From URNF01 sp045638005 (GTDB lineage Bacteria > Bacillota > Clostridia > Oscillospirales > Acutalibacteraceae), in NCBI GenBank assembly GCA_045638005.1, contig JAZUAN010000011.1, positions 32,689 through 96,688 on the forward strand: 64,000 nt of DNA, written 5' to 3'. Numbering within the stretch: position 1 is the first letter of the stretch; every line of letters begins with the position of its first letter. The position numbers and the translations under genes are program-made. Shown one piece after another: positions 25,553-33,966 of this stretch. The notes beneath the pieces were generated by a model, which worked only from the letters and a program-made list of their open reading frames with translations, was not told the origin of the DNA and made no database searches.

Positions 25553-26869
25553 TTATTTTTCACTAATGTTTTTAATAATATCATTCACGGTGTTTTTGAA
25601 GTTGGAGTCCTGTTCCATGCGTTTTTCCACCTGGCGGATGGCATACACGATGGTAGAGTGATCTCTGGCACCGAATTCGTCGCCGATACTCTTCATCGGC
25701 AGACCGGTCACCGTGCGCATAACGTATTCCGCAACCTGTCTTGCTTGGGAAATGGGTGCGGCGCGTTTTTGTGAACGGATATCCTCAGGTTTCACCATCA
25801 TGCTGCGGGCAACCTCTGCCACGATTTTATCCACCGTGATGGAGACCGGCTGGTTGTCGTTGCGAATATCGCGGATAGCGTTTTGCGCGGTAAGTACAGA
25901 AAGCTTGTCCCCTTTGAGCATGCATTGTGCTTTCATGTTTTTGACAACGCCCTCTAACTGGCGCACATTGCTTTTAAGCTGACCTGCGATGTATTCCGCA
26001 ATATCATCCGAGATCGGAATATCCAACGATTCCGCTTTTCTGCGGATGATAGCGATGCGCGTCTCCAAATCCGGCGGCTGAATGTCCGCAGTAAGACCCA
26101 TTTCAAAACGAGAGCGTAAACGCTCCTCCAAAGTCGCAATCTCTTTGGGCGGACGGTCGGAGGTCAAAACAATCTGCTTGTTATTGGAATGTAAGAAATC
26201 AAAGGTATGGAAGAATTCTTCCTGCGTGCGTTCCTTACCGGACAAAAACTGCACGTCGTCCACCAACAGCACGTCAGCGACGCGATATTTTGCTCTGAAC
26301 TCCTCGCCCGTACCGTTGCGGATGGCATCGATGATCTCGTTGGTCATGATCTCGCCCTTGGTGTACAAAATATGCGCACCGGGATTATTTTTGCGGATCT
26401 CGTTGCAGATCGCGTACAAAAGGTGGGTTTTGCCCAGTCCCGAGCCGCCGTAGATAAACAGCGGGTTATACTGTCCTGCCGGTTTGCTTGCCACCGCTTG
26501 GGACGCGGCATACGCAAACTTGTTGGAGGAGCCGACAATAAAGTTGTCAAAGGTGAAATTGGTTTCAAAGCCGGGCAGCGTCTCGTTAGACACCACAGGT
26601 GCAACGGGCACTTGTTCCTCTCTTGCGATGATTTTGAGTCCCAGCGGAATACCCAGCACCTGCTCAAACGCGCGGATGATACGGTCTCCGTAATGCTGCG
26701 CAATGGTGGTTTTCTGAAATTCGGTTTGTACGTACACCACCACTTCACCGTTTTCAATTTTAGACGGTTCGATATCGTTGATCCATACGTCAAACGAGGT
26801 TTGGCTCAGATGCTCCACGTTGCGTAAATAGTCGAGAACCCGCGACCAAGCTTCCTTAATGCTTTCCAT
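25553..26869 (-). CDS. dnaA: Chromosomal replication initiator protein DnaA
   Basis: DnaA binds oriC, opens the duplex and recruits helicase. The 438 residues have the N-terminal interaction domain (1-80), a short linker, the AAA+ domain with Walker A GGSGLGKT (141-148) and Walker B LLVDDVQF (201-208), and domain IV with the DnaA-box-binding signature GARDHSTIVYAI. The ATG at 26869 has AAGGAGA eight bases upstream; upstream in-frame codons lie in the promoter. It heads the origin operon. Confidence 0.98.
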   Translation of the reverse strand: MESIKEAWSRVLDYLRNVEHLSQTSFDVWINDIEPSKIENGEVVVYVQTEFQKTTIAQHYGDRIIRAFEQVLGIPLGLKIIAREEQVPVAPVVSNETLPGFETNFTFDNFIVGSSNKFAYAASQAVASKPAGQYNPLFIYGGSGLGKTHLLYAICNEIRKNNPGAHILYTKGEIMTNEIIDAIRNGTGEEFRAKYRVADVLLVDDVQFLSGKERTQEEFFHTFDFLHSNNKQIVLTSDRPPKEIATLEERLRSRFEMGLTADIQPPDLETRIAIIRRKAESLDIPISDDIAEYIAGQLKSNVRQLEGVVKNMKAQCMLKGDKLSVLTAQNAIRDIRNDNQPVSITVDKIVAEVARSMMVKPEDIRSQKRAAPISQARQVAEYVMRTVTGLPMKSIGDEFGARDHSTIVYAIRQVEKRMEQDSNFKNTVNDIIKNISEK

Positions 26870-27137
26870 AAAACAAATCTCCTTGGATGTAAATAGCGTA
26901 TAATTACCTATAATACAATTATAACATATAAATTTAAAAAAGACAAACGATTTCGCATAATTTTCTGCGAAATTTGCAAAAAAAATCAAAATTTGTGTGC
27001 AAGATATAAAAAAACGCAAACCTAAGCAAAAAGGCGCCATTTTGGGCAAAAGAAAGGGATAAAAAATAAAAGCAGAAAGGGCAAATTCCGCACTTTTCCG
27101 TAAAAATGCAGGAAATCCTAAAAAACAGAAAAAAACC
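26870..27137. other. Divergent dnaA-rpmH spacer
   Basis: The spacer is AT-rich and holds the dnaA promoter. A palindrome ATTTCGCA/TGCGAAAT (26950-26957 with 26966-26973) lies just upstream of the dnaA -35 element and could be a regulator site. No DnaA box matching TTWTNCACA is seen, unlike the two-part origin of Bacillus. Confidence 0.55.
26918..26946 (-). promoter_or_regulatory. Promoter of dnaA
   Basis: On the minus strand, TTGTCT (26941-26946), a 17-base spacer and consensus TATAAT (26918-26923) lie 49 bases upstream of the start codon. Confidence 0.7.
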
Positions 27138-27167
27138 TTGACTTTTGCGGGTGGGTTAGTATATAAT
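27138..27167 (+). promoter_or_regulatory. Promoter of rpmH
   Basis: TTGACT at 27138-27143, an 18-base spacer and consensus TATAAT at 27162-27167. Confidence 0.75.
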
Positions 27168-27249
27168 GTGTCTTTGCAAGGTTAAAGTATTTGATCTGTG
27201 CTTGCTTACAAGCACAGTGGCTATGAGTTCTTGAAAGGAGGACGAAAAC

Positions 27250-27384
27250 ATGCTTCGTACGTATCAACCGAAAAAACGGCATCGTAAAATGGAACATGGT
27301 TTCCGTAAGAGAATGTCCACTGCGAACGGTCGCAAAGTGCTTGCCCGCAGAAGAGCAAGAGGCAGAAAGCAGCTGAGCTACTAA
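27250..27384 (+). CDS. rpmH: 50S ribosomal protein L34
   Basis: The 44-residue, very basic protein begins MLRTYQPKKRHRK and ends GRKQLSY, matching L34 of the large ribosomal subunit. AAAGGAGG lies about nine bases upstream of the ATG. It is divergent from dnaA, the usual place in bacteria. A terminator-like hairpin follows, so rnpA may depend on read-through. Confidence 0.97.
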   Translation: MLRTYQPKKRHRKMEHGFRKRMSTANGRKVLARRRARGRKQLSY

Positions 27385-27399
27385 AAACAAAAGGGCTAA

Positions 27400-27679
27400 C
27401 GAAGCGTTCGCTTAGGGATAATTCGCCTAAAATATTGAATTTTTACGGTATAACTGCGTTAAAAAGCCGCGATACGCGTCAGCGTTACCGCGGCTTTTTG
27501 CCTTTTCTACCATTAAAAATTCATATATTTTAGGTGCGTTGCAGTTTTGTAGCCGAAATATTTTTCCGCTGCTTGAAGTTGCCAAACCGCTGTAATACTG
27601 TATGTCTTACAAGGTTTGGCGACAATGAGATAGGGGAAATATCGGCGAAAAACCGATTTCTCCCTAAGCGAACGCTTCG
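27400..27679. repeat. Inverted-repeat element between rpmH and rnpA
   Basis: Perfect 19-base inverted repeats (27400-27418 and 27661-27679) bound about 240 bases. Inside is a second, imperfect inverted pair (27424-27445 and 27514-27538) flanking a terminator hairpin. Two further hairpins occur: GTTGCCAAACC/GGTTTGGCGAC and ATCGG/CCGAT. No coding frame is credible. It may be a miniature mobile element or a structured RNA. Confidence 0.6.
27461..27499 (+). terminator. Terminator-like hairpin after rpmH
   Basis: AAAAAGCCGCG (27461-27471) pairs with CGCGGCTTTTT (27489-27499), ending in T residues. Confidence 0.7.
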
Positions 27680-27738
27680 CAGGACAGACATGTACCTTGT
27701 GGCTTTTTTCGTTTTAGTACAAAAAAGGAGGCGGCGTG

Positions 27739-28074
27739 ATGAAAGAAACGGTCCTGCGGCAAAATACGCAGTTTCGCACGTTATACTATCGCGGCGTTTC
27801 TAAAACCGATCCGCTGCTCATTGTTTTTGCGCGGAAAAACAAGCTTCACTACACCCGCACCGGTATTACCACCGGCAAAAAGGTGGGAAAAGCGGTTTTA
27901 AGAACCCGCTGCCGCCGTGTAATTCGGGTGGCATATCGCACGCTGTCCCCCCGCATTAAGGCGGGATACGATCTCGTATTTGTGGCGCGGACAAAAACCG
28001 CCCACGTCAAATCGCAGGCGGTAACAAAGGCGATGGAACGACTGCTTTTAGAATTGGGCGTGATAGACGCATGA
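27739..28074 (+). CDS. rnpA: Ribonuclease P protein component
   Basis: RnpA is the protein partner of RNase P RNA, which trims the 5' ends of tRNAs. The 111-residue basic protein contains the family signature region GKAVLRTRCRRVIRVAYR (compare K-x-x-x-R-N-x-x-K-R) in the middle. The ATG at 27739 is eight bases from AGGAG; a GTG three bases earlier is possible. It overlaps yidD by four bases. The catalytic RNA gene is not in the window. Confidence 0.93.
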   Translation: MKETVLRQNTQFRTLYYRGVSKTDPLLIVFARKNKLHYTRTGITTGKKVGKAVLRTRCRRVIRVAYRTLSPRIKAGYDLVFVARTKTAHVKSQAVTKAMERLLLELGVIDA

Positions 28075-28298
28075 AAACGGTGCTCATCTCGCTCATTCAG
28101 TTTTATCGGCGCGCCATTTCACCGCACAAGGCGCCCTGCTGTCGGTTTACCCCTTCCTGCTCTGCGTATGCGATCGAGGCGATCGAAGTCCACGGCGCTT
28201 TCAAAGGCGTCGCACTCAGCATTTGGCGGATACTTCGTTGTAATCCGCTTTGCAAAGGCGGCTACGACCCCGTACCGCCGAAAAAAGTAAAAAAATAA
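28071..28298 (+). CDS. yidD: Membrane protein insertion efficiency factor YidD
   Basis: The 75-residue protein has the conserved Cys-rich YidD sequence: CCRFTPSCSAYAIEAIEVHG and RILRCNPLCKGGYDPVP. YidD is thought to aid YidC in membrane protein insertion. It overlaps rnpA by four bases and lies just upstream of yidC, the standard order. Confidence 0.95.
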   Translation: MKTVLISLIQFYRRAISPHKAPCCRFTPSCSAYAIEAIEVHGAFKGVALSIWRILRCNPLCKGGYDPVPPKKVKK

Positions 28299-28366
28299 AC
28301 CACCGATCGGACGGATACCACCTCTTCCTCCCTACCCGGCCGATCCACGAAAAGGAGGATGCCCTT

Positions 28367-29482
28367 ATGATGGCAATTTTCAGCATTTTTGCAGGACCTC
28401 TCGGCGCGCTCATGTCCCTTTTGTACAACTGGGTGGGCAGTTATTTTCTGACCATTCTGCTGTTCACGATACTGGTACGCGTATGCTTGTTCCCGCTGTC
28501 TATCAATCAGCAAAAAATGCAGGCGCAGCGCGCAAAACTCGCGCCCCGCTTGGAGAGACTGCAAAAGAAATACGGTCACGATCAGCAGAAGCTGATGGAA
28601 AAGCAGCAGGAGTTGTACCAAAAGGAAGGTGTCAAGATGACCGCCGGTTGTCTGCCCTCCATTGTGCAGATGCTGGTGCTGATGAGCATCATCGCGGTGA
28701 TCTACAAGCCGCTGACCTATTTGCAGGACGTGCCGGCAGCGGCGACCAACGCTGCTATCACCGCTCTTGCCGAAACGAAGGATGAAAACGGCAACCCCGT
28801 TGTCACCGCGGCGGAGACCAAAAGCGAATATTACAAAGAACTTACCCTTTTGCGTGTCGCGGAAAAATATCCCGAACAGATTAAAACCGCGATGAAGGAA
28901 AACGGTGTGAGCGACGTGGAAGCGACCTATGCGACCATCGTTGAGACCCAAAAGGAATTCAAGGTACTTGGCGTTTCGCTGTTGGATACCCCGTGGCAGG
29001 GCAGCTTCACCAAGATCAACGGATTGTGGTTGATCGCCGTTTTGTCCGGTCTGACCGCACTTGGCACCAGTCTCGTTTCCATGCGCTTTATGAAAGCCGG
29101 CAACCCCGAGCAGCAGCCCGGTCAAGGCTGCATGAACAACAGCATGATGCTGATGATGCCGGCGATGTCTTTGTTCATTTCTTTCTCTGTTCCCGGCGGT
29201 GTGGGCCTTTACTGGATCCTTTCCAACCTGCTCGCCATGGTGCAGACGGTGATATTAAACCTCATGTACAACCCCGCCAAGATCCGCGCCCAAGCGCAGG
29301 TGGAATATGAGCAACGCCGCCGTCAAAGAAGAGAAGATAAAAAGCGTCTTGCAGAAGCGAGAGCGAAAGAAGAAGCCGCTGCCGCTGCCGAAAAGCAGGC
29401 AGAACAGCAGGCAGAAAAGTCTAAAGAAACGCATCTGCCCTCCTCTACCACTCCCGCAGATGCCGAGGAGGATAAAGCATAA
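28367..29482 (+). CDS. yidC: Membrane protein insertase YidC/OxaA
   Basis: YidC inserts proteins into the membrane, alone or with SecYEG. The 371-residue protein has a first helix at about 27-50 (ILLFTILVRVCLFPLSI), the conserved cytoplasmic hairpin with KMQAQRAKLAPRLERLQKKYG, further helices in the second half, and a charged C-terminal tail rich in Lys, Glu and Ala. Unlike SpoIIIJ it has no lipoprotein signal. About 80 hydrophilic residues (roughly 125-205) are inserted between the first helices. AAAGGAGG lies eight bases before the ATG. It overlaps jag by one base. Confidence 0.93.
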   Translation: MMAIFSIFAGPLGALMSLLYNWVGSYFLTILLFTILVRVCLFPLSINQQKMQAQRAKLAPRLERLQKKYGHDQQKLMEKQQELYQKEGVKMTAGCLPSIVQMLVLMSIIAVIYKPLTYLQDVPAAATNAAITALAETKDENGNPVVTAAETKSEYYKELTLLRVAEKYPEQIKTAMKENGVSDVEATYATIVETQKEFKVLGVSLLDTPWQGSFTKINGLWLIAVLSGLTALGTSLVSMRFMKAGNPEQQPGQGCMNNSMMLMMPAMSLFISFSVPGGVGLYWILSNLLAMVQTVILNLMYNPAKIRAQAQVEYEQRRRQRREDKKRLAEARAKEEAAAAAEKQAEQQAEKSKETHLPSSTTPADAEEDKA

Positions 29483-30357
29483 TGGCAAAAGAACTGATTG
29501 TAAAAGCCCCCTCCGTTGAGGAGGCAAAGGAAAAACTCGTTGAGGCACTGGGTGTGCCTGCGGAAAGTATCAGCTTTGAAGTGATCACCGAGCCGGTCAA
29601 AAAGGCGTTGGGTCTTTTCGGCGGTGCTGACGCTGAGGTCAAGGGCACCATCACCGGTTCCCCCGCCGAGGCGGCGCGCGCGTTCCTTATGAACGTACTC
29701 ACCAAAATGGGTGTCGCTGACGCGACCGTTTCCATTGAGGAAAAGGACGATACCTACGTGCTGGCAGTTGAGGGCGAGGACCTCGGATTTATCATCGGTC
29801 GTCGCGGCGAGACGCTGGATGCGTTGCAGTATCTGGTAAGTCTGGTTGCCAACCGCGTGGATAACAGCTACTATCGCATCAACATCGACATCGGTAACTA
29901 CCGCGAGAAGAGAGAGAAAACCTTGGTTTCCCTCGCGAAAAAGATCGGCGGTCAGGCTGCCAGAACCGGCAGACGCACTTCGCTTGAGCCGATGAACCCC
30001 TACGAGCGCCGCATCATCCACACCACCGTGCAGGATATTGAAGGCGCGACCTCTTGGAGTGTCGGCAGCGATGCCGCCCGCCACGTGGTCATCGGTCCGT
30101 CGGATGATAACCCCGTGAAGGAGCAGCGTGCTTCCCGCCGTCGCCGTCGTGGCGGCAGAGGCGGTAACGCCGCTGAAACCACCGAGCGGCCGCAGCGCAC
30201 CGCACACAACGATGAGGCGGTTGCCCCCGGCAGACCGGTCCGTCAGTTTGTGCCGCGCAGCAATCCGTTGCCTATGGTAGACGGCGGCTCCCTGCCGCAG
30301 AAAACCGAGTCGGAAGCTGAGCGTTCCGCTTCCCTCTACGGCAGAATTGATCTGTAA
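29482..30357 (+). CDS. jag: RNA-binding protein Jag/KhpB (SpoIIIJ-associated)
   Basis: The 291-residue protein has the Jag N-terminal domain (about 1-50: ELIVKAPSVEEAKEKL and KKALGLFGG), a KH domain with GFIIGRRGETLDALQYL (about 95-115) and an R3H domain with PMNPYERRIIHTT. An Arg/Gly-rich C-terminal extension follows. Jag/KhpB proteins bind RNA and affect cell elongation in some Firmicutes. It is coupled to yidC by a TAATG overlap and ends the rpmH-side cluster at a terminator. Confidence 0.92.
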   Translation: MAKELIVKAPSVEEAKEKLVEALGVPAESISFEVITEPVKKALGLFGGADAEVKGTITGSPAEAARAFLMNVLTKMGVADATVSIEEKDDTYVLAVEGEDLGFIIGRRGETLDALQYLVSLVANRVDNSYYRINIDIGNYREKREKTLVSLAKKIGGQAARTGRRTSLEPMNPYERRIIHTTVQDIEGATSWSVGSDAARHVVIGPSDDNPVKEQRASRRRRRGGRGGNAAETTERPQRTAHNDEAVAPGRPVRQFVPRSNPLPMVDGGSLPQKTESEAERSASLYGRIDL

Positions 30358-30361
30358 CATG

Positions 30362-30400
30362 AAAAAGAGCAACTGATTTTTCAATCAGTTGCTCTTTTTT
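30362..30400 (+). terminator. Terminator after jag
   Basis: A 17-base stem (30362-30378 with 30383-30399) and 4-base loop, ending in seven T. Confidence 0.9.
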
Positions 30401-30510
30401 TGAAGGTCTGAAAAATTAAAAAAGATACACACCATATTTTAAATCGGCTTTTCGAGCAGGGGGGGCGGGTTTTCCGTCCTTTTTTATTTGCAAAAAACGC
30501 AAAAGGCATG

Positions 30511-30539
30511 TTGCAACGGGAAATAATTTGTAGTATGAT
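30511..30539 (+). promoter_or_regulatory. Promoter of the DUF1846 gene
   Basis: TTGCAA at 30511-30516, a 17-base spacer and TATGAT at 30534-30539. Confidence 0.55.
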
Positions 30540-30593
30540 ATAAAGGTATGGTGACAAGAGTATTCTTAGTTTTGAAAAGGGAAGGTATACGCT

Positions 30594-32063
30594 GTGAAAA
30601 AGGGGTTTGACAACGACAAATATTTGCAGCTGCAATCGGAGCATATCCGTAAGCGCATTGATCAGTTCGGTGGCAAATTATATTTGGAATTCGGCGGCAA
30701 GCTGTTTGATGATTATCACGCTTCCCGCGTGCTGCCGGGTTTTGAGCCGGACAGCAAGCTGCGCATGCTGTTGAAGTTAAAGGCGCAAGCGGAGATCATT
30801 GTGACCATTAACGCGGGCGACATTGAAAAAAGCAAGGTGCGCGGCGATCTGGGTATTACCTATGACGAGGACGTATTGCGCCTTATCGGACTGTTCCGCG
30901 AGATTGGTCTGTATGTCGGCAGCGTGGTTATCACCCGTTACACGGGACAAGCGTGCGTGGATGCGTTCCGCCGCCGTCTCACCGATATCGGCGTCAAGAC
31001 CTATCTGCACTATCCCATCGCCGGCTACCCGCACGATGTTTCGCGCATCGTCAGCGACGAGGGTTATGGTAAAAATGAATACGCAGAGACGGTGCGCCCC
31101 TTGGTGGTGGTGACCGGTCCCGGTCCCGGCAGCGGCAAGATGGCGACCTGTTTGTCCCAGTTGTACCACGAATACCGCCGCGGCATCAAAGCCGGTTACG
31201 CTAAGTTTGAGACCTTCCCCATCTGGAATTTGGCTTTAAAGCATCCGGTTAACATCGCCTACGAGGCGGCGACCGTGGATCTTGACGATCTCAACATGAT
31301 CGATCCCTTCCATCTGGAAAAATACGGTGTTACCACCGTCAACTACAATCGCGACGTAGAAGTGTTCCCGGTGGTGCGCGCTATGCTGGAAAAAATCCAG
31401 GGTGCGTCTCCGTACTTCTCCCCCACCGACATGGGTGTCAACATGGCGGGTTACTGCATCGTGGACGATGACGCGGTATGCGATGCTGCGCGCAAGGAAA
31501 TTTTACGGCGGTATTATCAAACCGCGGTTTTGGAAAAACGTACCGGTGCGGACGGCAGCCAAACTGCCAAAATGGAGTTGCTGATGAACCGCGCAGAGGT
31601 GACGCCTACCGTGCGTCCCGTTGTTGCAGCGGCTGACGAAAAGTCGCAGGCGACCGGCACACCCGCCGGCGCTATGGAATTGCCGGACGGCAGTATCGTC
31701 ACCGGCAAAACCACCTCTCTGCTCGGCACCTCTGCCGCTACCCTTTTGAACGCGCTCAAACATTTGGCGGGCATTGATCCTGAGACCGATATCATCAGCC
31801 CCTCCGCCTTGGAGCCGATCTGTGATTTGAAGGTGCGGCACCTGCACCACAAAAATCCGCGTCTCCACTCGGACGAGGTGTTGGTGGCGCTGTCCATCAG
31901 CTCCACCCACAACGCGGACGCGGCACGTGCGATGGAGAAATTGGAAGAATTACGCGGTTGTGACGCGCACTTTACGGTGATCTTGTCGCAGGTGGATGAA
32001 AAAACCTATAAAGCACTTGGTATTCATACCACTTCGGAAGCCAAATTTGAAGTGAAACGCTGA
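30594..32063 (+). CDS. DUF1846 (UPF0371) family protein
   Basis: The 489-residue protein closely follows the UPF0371 family: KLYLEFGGKLFDDYHASRVLPGF near the start, INAGDIEKSKVRGDLGITYD, the nucleotide-binding-like VTGPGPGSGKMATCLSQLYHE (about 175-195) and STHNADAARAMEKL at the end. The family has known structures but no firm function. The start is GTG at 30594 with AAGGGAAGG about seven bases upstream. It is a single-gene unit with its own promoter and terminator. Confidence 0.92.
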   Translation: MKKGFDNDKYLQLQSEHIRKRIDQFGGKLYLEFGGKLFDDYHASRVLPGFEPDSKLRMLLKLKAQAEIIVTINAGDIEKSKVRGDLGITYDEDVLRLIGLFREIGLYVGSVVITRYTGQACVDAFRRRLTDIGVKTYLHYPIAGYPHDVSRIVSDEGYGKNEYAETVRPLVVVTGPGPGSGKMATCLSQLYHEYRRGIKAGYAKFETFPIWNLALKHPVNIAYEAATVDLDDLNMIDPFHLEKYGVTTVNYNRDVEVFPVVRAMLEKIQGASPYFSPTDMGVNMAGYCIVDDDAVCDAARKEILRRYYQTAVLEKRTGADGSQTAKMELLMNRAEVTPTVRPVVAAADEKSQATGTPAGAMELPDGSIVTGKTTSLLGTSAATLLNALKHLAGIDPETDIISPSALEPICDLKVRHLHHKNPRLHSDEVLVALSISSTHNADAARAMEKLEELRGCDAHFTVILSQVDEKTYKALGIHTTSEAKFEVKR

Positions 32064-32074
32064 TTAAAAAAACA

Positions 32075-32109
32075 ACGACCGTGCATCTTTCCGGATGCAC
32101 GGTCGTTTT
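32075..32109 (+). terminator. Terminator after the DUF1846 gene
   Basis: A 13-base stem (32075-32087 with 32094-32106) followed by a short T run. Confidence 0.8.
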
Positions 32110-32114
32110 GCATT

Positions 32115-32333
32115 TTAATTTTTAAATTTACCACAAGGTATCAGCGGACAGAGATATGTCGCTTTCATAAAATTCATCCATAGCATTTGCCATGATACCC
32201 GCGAAGATCTCGCCTTTGTATTACAACAATTTGAGCAGACGCGCACAAGGAAAAATACCGATTGCACCAACACGAACAAAATGATGATCACAGCGACAAT
32301 ATACAGAAAAATGTGATTGGGATGAAAGGTCAT
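32115..32333 (-). pseudogene. Deletion remnant resembling the N terminus of a DUF5058 membrane protein
   Basis: The frame begins with about 32 residues that look like the first membrane helix of DUF5058 transporters (MTFHPNHIFLYIVAVIIILF then SVFFLVR). After that the sequence becomes unlike the family. In another frame of the same strand, ending at a TAA at 32128, the end of a different protein can be read (FAGIMANAMDEFYESDI, then L-S-A-D-T-L-W). This looks like an internal deletion that joined the start of one gene to the end of another. It starts 12 bases after the NSS transporter gene. A small partner subunit of that transporter is a less likely reading. Confidence 0.5.
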
Positions 32334-32345
32334 AACCTCACCCCA

Positions 32346-33737
32346 TTATTTAAAGAATTTATCCCAGATACCGATAAAGAACAGCACGAAGATGATGAGC
32401 GGCAGGATGTAGGTTACATACACACGCATCCAGTTTTGCACTTTGAGACCTTTGCCCTCGTTTGCTTCGGCTTTGAAGTTTTTGAAGCCCCAGCCGTATT
32501 TCCAGGTACAGAAAACTGCAAACACCAAGGAACCAACAGGCAACAGTACGTTGGAAACGATAAAGTCTTCCAGGTCCATAAGATTGGAGCCCGCACCCAG
32601 CGGCGTCAAACCTTTCCACAGGCTGAAACCGAACACGCACGGCAGGCAAAGTACGAGCATCGCCGCACAGCAAACGACGCAGGTCTTTCTGCGCGACCAG
32701 TTGGTGAGGTCCATCATCATCGCAATGATGTTTTCGAACACCGCCAAAACGGTGGAGAAAGCCGCGAAGAACAGGAATGCAAAGAAGAAGCTGCCGACAA
32801 TTCTGCCGCCGGGCAGGTTGGCAAACAGGTTGGGCAACACCTCAAAAATGAGGCCGGGGCCGCCTGCGAGGTTGCCGTCTGCGTCGGTCAGCGGTACATT
32901 GTATGCAAAGCAGGCAGGGAAAATAATCAGACCGGAAGTGATAGCAACGAAGGTGTCAAGAATACCCACGTTGACCGCTTCGCCCAAGAGGGAACGGTCT
33001 TTTTTGAGGTAACTGCCGAAAATCGCCATGGAGCCGATGCCCAAAGACAGGGTGAAGAAGGACTGGTTCATCGCGTTGACGATCACTCTGCCAATGCCGA
33101 CCTTTTGCATGTTTTCCACGCTGGGCATCAGGTAGAATTTGAGACCTTCACCGGCGCCGGGCTGGCAACAGCTGTATACGGCAAGACCCACCATAATGAC
33201 CAGCAGTGCGAGCATCATATACTTGGTGACCCGTTCGAGTCCTTTTTGCAGGCTGAACGAGCAAACAAAGAAGCCTGCGAGGATAATGACAAAGGTATAG
33301 ATGAGCATGGTGCTCCAGTCACCCGTCATGGTCTTGAACGCTTCGCTGATGGCGGGGGCATCCAGACCGACGAAACCGCCTTTGGCGGTATTGACAAAAT
33401 ATTGCAGCATCCAACCGCAAACGGCGGTGTAGAACATCATCAGCAACCAGTTGCCTACCATTGCAAAGCCGCCATACAGATGCCATTTATGTCCCGGTTT
33501 TTCCAATGTTTTCAACATCTTAACAGGGCTTTTTTGACTGGCTCTACCCAGCGCAAACTCCATGGTCATCACCGGTAATCCCAGGATGAACAGGAACAAA
33601 ATGTAAAACAACACGAAGAAACCGCCGCCGCTCGCCGCGACCAGAGACGGGAATTTCCAAACGTTGCCAAGACCAATGGCGCAACCTGCGGACAGCAGGA
33701 TGAAGCCAAGACGGCTGCCTAATTTTTCTCTTTCCAT
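32346..33737 (-). CDS. Sodium:neurotransmitter symporter family (NSS/SLC6) transporter
   Basis: The 463-residue membrane protein has the LeuT-like beginning SRLGFILLSAGCAIGLGNVWKFP (about 6-28), with the unwound first helix around GCAIGLGN, and about 11 predicted helices. Bacterial members take up amino acids with sodium; the substrate is not predictable here. GGAGG lies ten bases upstream of the ATG at 33737. Behind it on the same strand lies a broken small gene. Confidence 0.92.
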   Translation of the reverse strand: MEREKLGSRLGFILLSAGCAIGLGNVWKFPSLVAASGGGFFVLFYILFLFILGLPVMTMEFALGRASQKSPVKMLKTLEKPGHKWHLYGGFAMVGNWLLMMFYTAVCGWMLQYFVNTAKGGFVGLDAPAISEAFKTMTGDWSTMLIYTFVIILAGFFVCSFSLQKGLERVTKYMMLALLVIMVGLAVYSCCQPGAGEGLKFYLMPSVENMQKVGIGRVIVNAMNQSFFTLSLGIGSMAIFGSYLKKDRSLLGEAVNVGILDTFVAITSGLIIFPACFAYNVPLTDADGNLAGGPGLIFEVLPNLFANLPGGRIVGSFFFAFLFFAAFSTVLAVFENIIAMMMDLTNWSRRKTCVVCCAAMLVLCLPCVFGFSLWKGLTPLGAGSNLMDLEDFIVSNVLLPVGSLVFAVFCTWKYGWGFKNFKAEANEGKGLKVQNWMRVYVTYILPLIIFVLFFIGIWDKFFK

Positions 33738-33872
33738 AACAAAAACCTCCAAATGAGACAAAAATACACTATATACTACCATATATATACAAAAAAAGGC
33801 AAGCGAAAACCGAAAATTTCTTTTTCGCTTTAAATACGCAAAGCGTCCTTGAAATTTTGCTTCACCTTCTAC

Positions 33873-33901
33873 TTGAAATGCGCGCGAAAAAATGGTATAT
33901 T
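33873..33901 (+). promoter_or_regulatory. Promoter of lepA
   Basis: TTGAAA at 33873-33878, a 17-base spacer and TATATT at 33896-33901. Confidence 0.6.
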
Positions 33902-33966
33902 GATGTGTGAAAATGATTTTGGCGGAGCGATGCGGGCATCGCTCCCTACACAGAAAGGTAACACGT

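Noticed and set aside
32262..33578. 438-residue open frame antisense to the NSS transporter
   Set aside because: Its composition is that of a shadow frame (many His, Gln, Arg); the transporter on the other strand is clear.
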